From assembly GCA_005217565.1 (NCBI GenBank), contig SJCO01000022.1, positions 34,095-98,094 of the forward strand: a DNA stretch of 64,000 nucleotides, written 5' to 3'. Shown piece by piece: positions 62,381 to 64,000 of the stretch. The notes under the pieces are model-generated. The model worked only from the letters and a program-made list of their open reading frames with translations. It was not told the origin of the DNA and did not search any database. The position numbers and the translations under genes are program-made. Every line of letters begins with the position of its first letter. The stretch's first letter is position 1. Source of the stretch: Puteibacter caeruleilacunae. Lineage in GTDB: Bacteria > Bacteroidota > Bacteroidia > Bacteroidales > Prolixibacteraceae.

Positions 62381-62737
62381 TTGAAAAAAATATTTGTTAG
62401 TTATACTGTTAGAGACAACATTGTTAAAAAGGATTTTCTCGAAAAAGTTGAGAGCTTTCTTCAAGCTTATGGACGTCCATTTATTGATCTACTTCATAAT
62501 AATTCAGAAAATAAGCAGTTAAGAGTTGAAACAGAATTAACTGAATCTGATTGTTTAATATTAATCAACACCAAAGATGCAAAGAAATCTGAATGGGTAA
62601 ATAAGGAACTATCAATCGCAATCAAGAACGGAATTCCAGTGTTTGAGTATGATTATAAAAAACTTGAGGAAGAGGAATTTCATCCGATTACGATAAATAT
62701 TGGTCATTGGGCAAATGGCGAGAAGAGAAACGAGTAA
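62381..62737 (+). CDS. Short TIR-domain protein with TTG start
   Basis: 118 residues. TIR features: KKIFVSYTVRDNIVKKDFLE, YGRPFIDLLHNN, ESDCLILINTKDAKKSEWVNKELSIAI with Glu76 at the catalytic position, and FEYDYKKL. The only start that fits is TTG at 62381, directly after the previous stop, so translation is probably coupled. It is a minimal TIR with no extra domain. Confidence 0.75.
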   Translation: MKKIFVSYTVRDNIVKKDFLEKVESFLQAYGRPFIDLLHNNSENKQLRVETELTESDCLILINTKDAKKSEWVNKELSIAIKNGIPVFEYDYKKLEEEEFHPITINIGHWANGEKRNE

Positions 62738-62831
62738 TACAAATTGATAGATGAACAGATTGGAGGCTTAAATAATCCAATGTTCATTATAATACTGTTA
62801 ATGAGAAAAAAAACAGAATAAATTTAAATAT

Positions 62832-63638
62832 ATGGGACAGTCAGTGTTGGTTTTTATAAGTCATTCTTCAGAAGATAAAGAATCATTAATAGAACCTATT
62901 GTATCAGATCTAGAAAACTGTTATATTAATGTTTGGCTTGATAAGCGAAAGATACTACCTGGAGATAATCTTAGAAAATCGGTTTTTAGAGATGGACTTG
63001 ATAAGGCGGATGTCGCATTAATATTCTTCACTGAAAAATCTTTAAAATCATCTTGGGTGGACAGAGAGATAAAGCATGTTTTAAGAGAAGAGTCTAAAAA
63101 AGGGAATAATTTTGATTTGAGTAAAATCATATCAATATTTGATTCGCAAAAAACATATGATGAAGTTGCTGAAAGATATCCAGAGCTCACCGATGATTTG
63201 TTACACTTTCTTCCTCAGAATTATGATAAAATAGAATTAGGACAACTTGTTTCTGCAATATGGAGCAAATACCTTTCTTTACAAGGAGGAGATATTGAAA
63301 CACAACGTCAATTGTTGGTTAAAGAGAAAGAGATATTTCAGAGAGAAAAAGATATTCAAGGCTTAAAAGTAGAATTAGATAATTTGAAGGAGAAAAATTC
63401 AAAAGTTAAACAGATAGACGAGTTCAAGCAGTTTTGCGAGTCAGGTAAGATTTCTGATTTTATTGAAACAAAAGAAAATATTCTTATTGGAGGGTGGGCT
63501 ATACGTAACAATATAGAAAACCTACCTGAAGCAGTGGCTTTTGGGCTTGTAGAGGATAATCCTAGAAACAATACTTATGTCAAAATTACTGAAAAAGGGA
63601 AAGATTTCTTTAAATGGTATTTAATGAAAAATAACTAG
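62832..63638 (+). CDS. TIR domain fused to coiled coil and C-terminal winged-helix-like region
   Basis: 268 residues. The TIR domain (~1-150) has VLVFISHSSEDKESLIEPIV, INVWLDKRKILPGDNLRKSV, DKADVALIFFTEKSLKSSWV and DREIKHVL with catalytic-position Glu79. A coiled coil (~165-200, rich in K/E/L heptads) links it to a C-terminal ~70 residues resembling a winged helix (NIENLPEAVAFGLVEDN ... YVKITEKGKDFFKWYL). The coiled coil could drive oligomerisation that activates NADase activity. It is the last gene of the cluster and is about 200 bp from an IS66-type element. Confidence 0.85.
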   Translation: MGQSVLVFISHSSEDKESLIEPIVSDLENCYINVWLDKRKILPGDNLRKSVFRDGLDKADVALIFFTEKSLKSSWVDREIKHVLREESKKGNNFDLSKIISIFDSQKTYDEVAERYPELTDDLLHFLPQNYDKIELGQLVSAIWSKYLSLQGGDIETQRQLLVKEKEIFQREKDIQGLKVELDNLKEKNSKVKQIDEFKQFCESGKISDFIETKENILIGGWAIRNNIENLPEAVAFGLVEDNPRNNTYVKITEKGKDFFKWYLMKNN

Positions 63639-63752
63639 ATTTCGGATTAACTATAGAAAATATACTCATTTATTAAGTGAATTAGCCGAGGTTGAAGATC
63701 TTGACTAAAGCGGAGTGATCATGCCAGCAAAATGGTCTCACTTTAATAGATG
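63639..63752. other. Spacer between TIR gene and IS element
   Basis: No gene. A GGAGTGATCA motif (63710-63719), frequent at the ends of some insertion sequences, may mark a second, degraded element. Confidence 0.35.
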
Positions 63753-64000
63753 GTAAGCATCCGGTAAACCACGTAAAACTTTCAAAGTTCAAGGATATAT
63801 CTTTGAGAGTTTCTCTAAATTATTCGGAGAACTCTGATAGAATCAGGAGATCTACGATTGGACGTTGGTGTGTTGCTGCTTAAAATTATGAGGCAGCAGT
63901 TCAGCAAGATCTTTCGTATAATCGTTGTCGTAGTTGTGGACATTATTCAAAAAGAAAACTAGCCACTCGTAGAAGTTTACATCACAGGCTTTACAACATC
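63753..64000 (-). mobile_element. IS66-type insertion sequence, end within window
   Basis: GTAAGCATCCGGTAAACC at 63753 resembles the GTAAGCG... terminal inverted repeat of IS66 elements and lies about 100 bp beyond the transposase stop, as expected. The other end is outside the window, so target duplication cannot be checked. Confidence 0.55.
63852..64000 (-). CDS. IS66-family transposase, C-terminal part
   Basis: On the minus strand the frame entering from beyond 64000 reads CKACDVNFYEWLVFFLNNVH ... DLAELLPHNFKQQH, then stops at 63852-63854. This matches the C-terminus of IS66 TnpC transposases (CK..VNP.EWL.DVL ... ELLPHNW). The DDE core would lie outside the window. Only about 49 codons are visible. 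The frame appears intact, so the copy may be complete. Confidence 0.75.
   Translation of the reverse strand, partial: CCKACDVNFYEWLVFFLNNVHNYDNDYTKDLAELLPHNFKQQHTNVQS

Overview
The window looks like chromosome from an AT-rich, marine-type member of the Bacteroidota, probably Marinifilaceae or another Marinilabiliales lineage. The evidence is SusC/SusD pairs, hybrid two-component regulators, an ECF sigma/FecR trans-envelope system, a type IX secretion tail on a lyase, many lipoproteins, and mostly weak Shine-Dalgarno sequences. No rRNA, tRNA or CRISPR array is visible.

Bases 1-6850 are the end of a glycosaminoglycan locus: the 3' part of a PL8 lyase (chondroitin/hyaluronan type), a hybrid two-component regulator on the minus strand, and a GH88 unsaturated glucuronyl hydrolase. 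Bases 7020-13980 are an accessory island on the minus strand. It holds two paralogous proteins with an HTH and helicase-associated repeats, a group II-like reverse transcriptase with no maturase or endonuclease domain, and a winged-helix-like protein with a low-complexity tail. Three phased short direct-repeat arrays (10, 10 and 11 bp), a REP-like structured repeat and a relic of an ECF sigma factor lie in the same stretch.

Bases 14100-18490 hold a membrane-anchored AraC-type regulator, a secreted lipocalin-like protein, a small membrane protein and a TonB-dependent receptor, flanked by a 40-bp direct repeat. Bases 18750-32890 are a polysaccharide utilisation locus (PUL) controlled by an ECF sigma/FecR pair: SusC with an STN domain, SusD, a sulfatase, a predicted toroid enzyme, a GH20 hexosaminidase and a second sulfatase. 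A sulfated amino-sugar glycan is the likely substrate. Bases 34050-48660 are a second PUL, visibly more AT-rich: a hybrid regulator divergent from SusC/SusD, a sulfatase, a GH141-like beta-helix enzyme, a broken GH97 gene and a five-bladed-propeller hydrolase. Bases 48950-55880 add a third hybrid regulator and a GH2 enzyme.

Bases 56800-63640 are the most interesting part and look like a defence or nucleotide-conflict island. One tight operon carries an HMUDK_hel-type helical protein, a thymidylate-synthase-fold protein, an Nmad1 protein, a ThsB-like TIR protein and an Nmad2 protein. A second set carries three more TIR proteins, a small unknown protein and two membrane proteins. The window ends in the 3' part of an IS66-type transposase on the minus strand, not previously flagged because only about 50 codons are inside the window.
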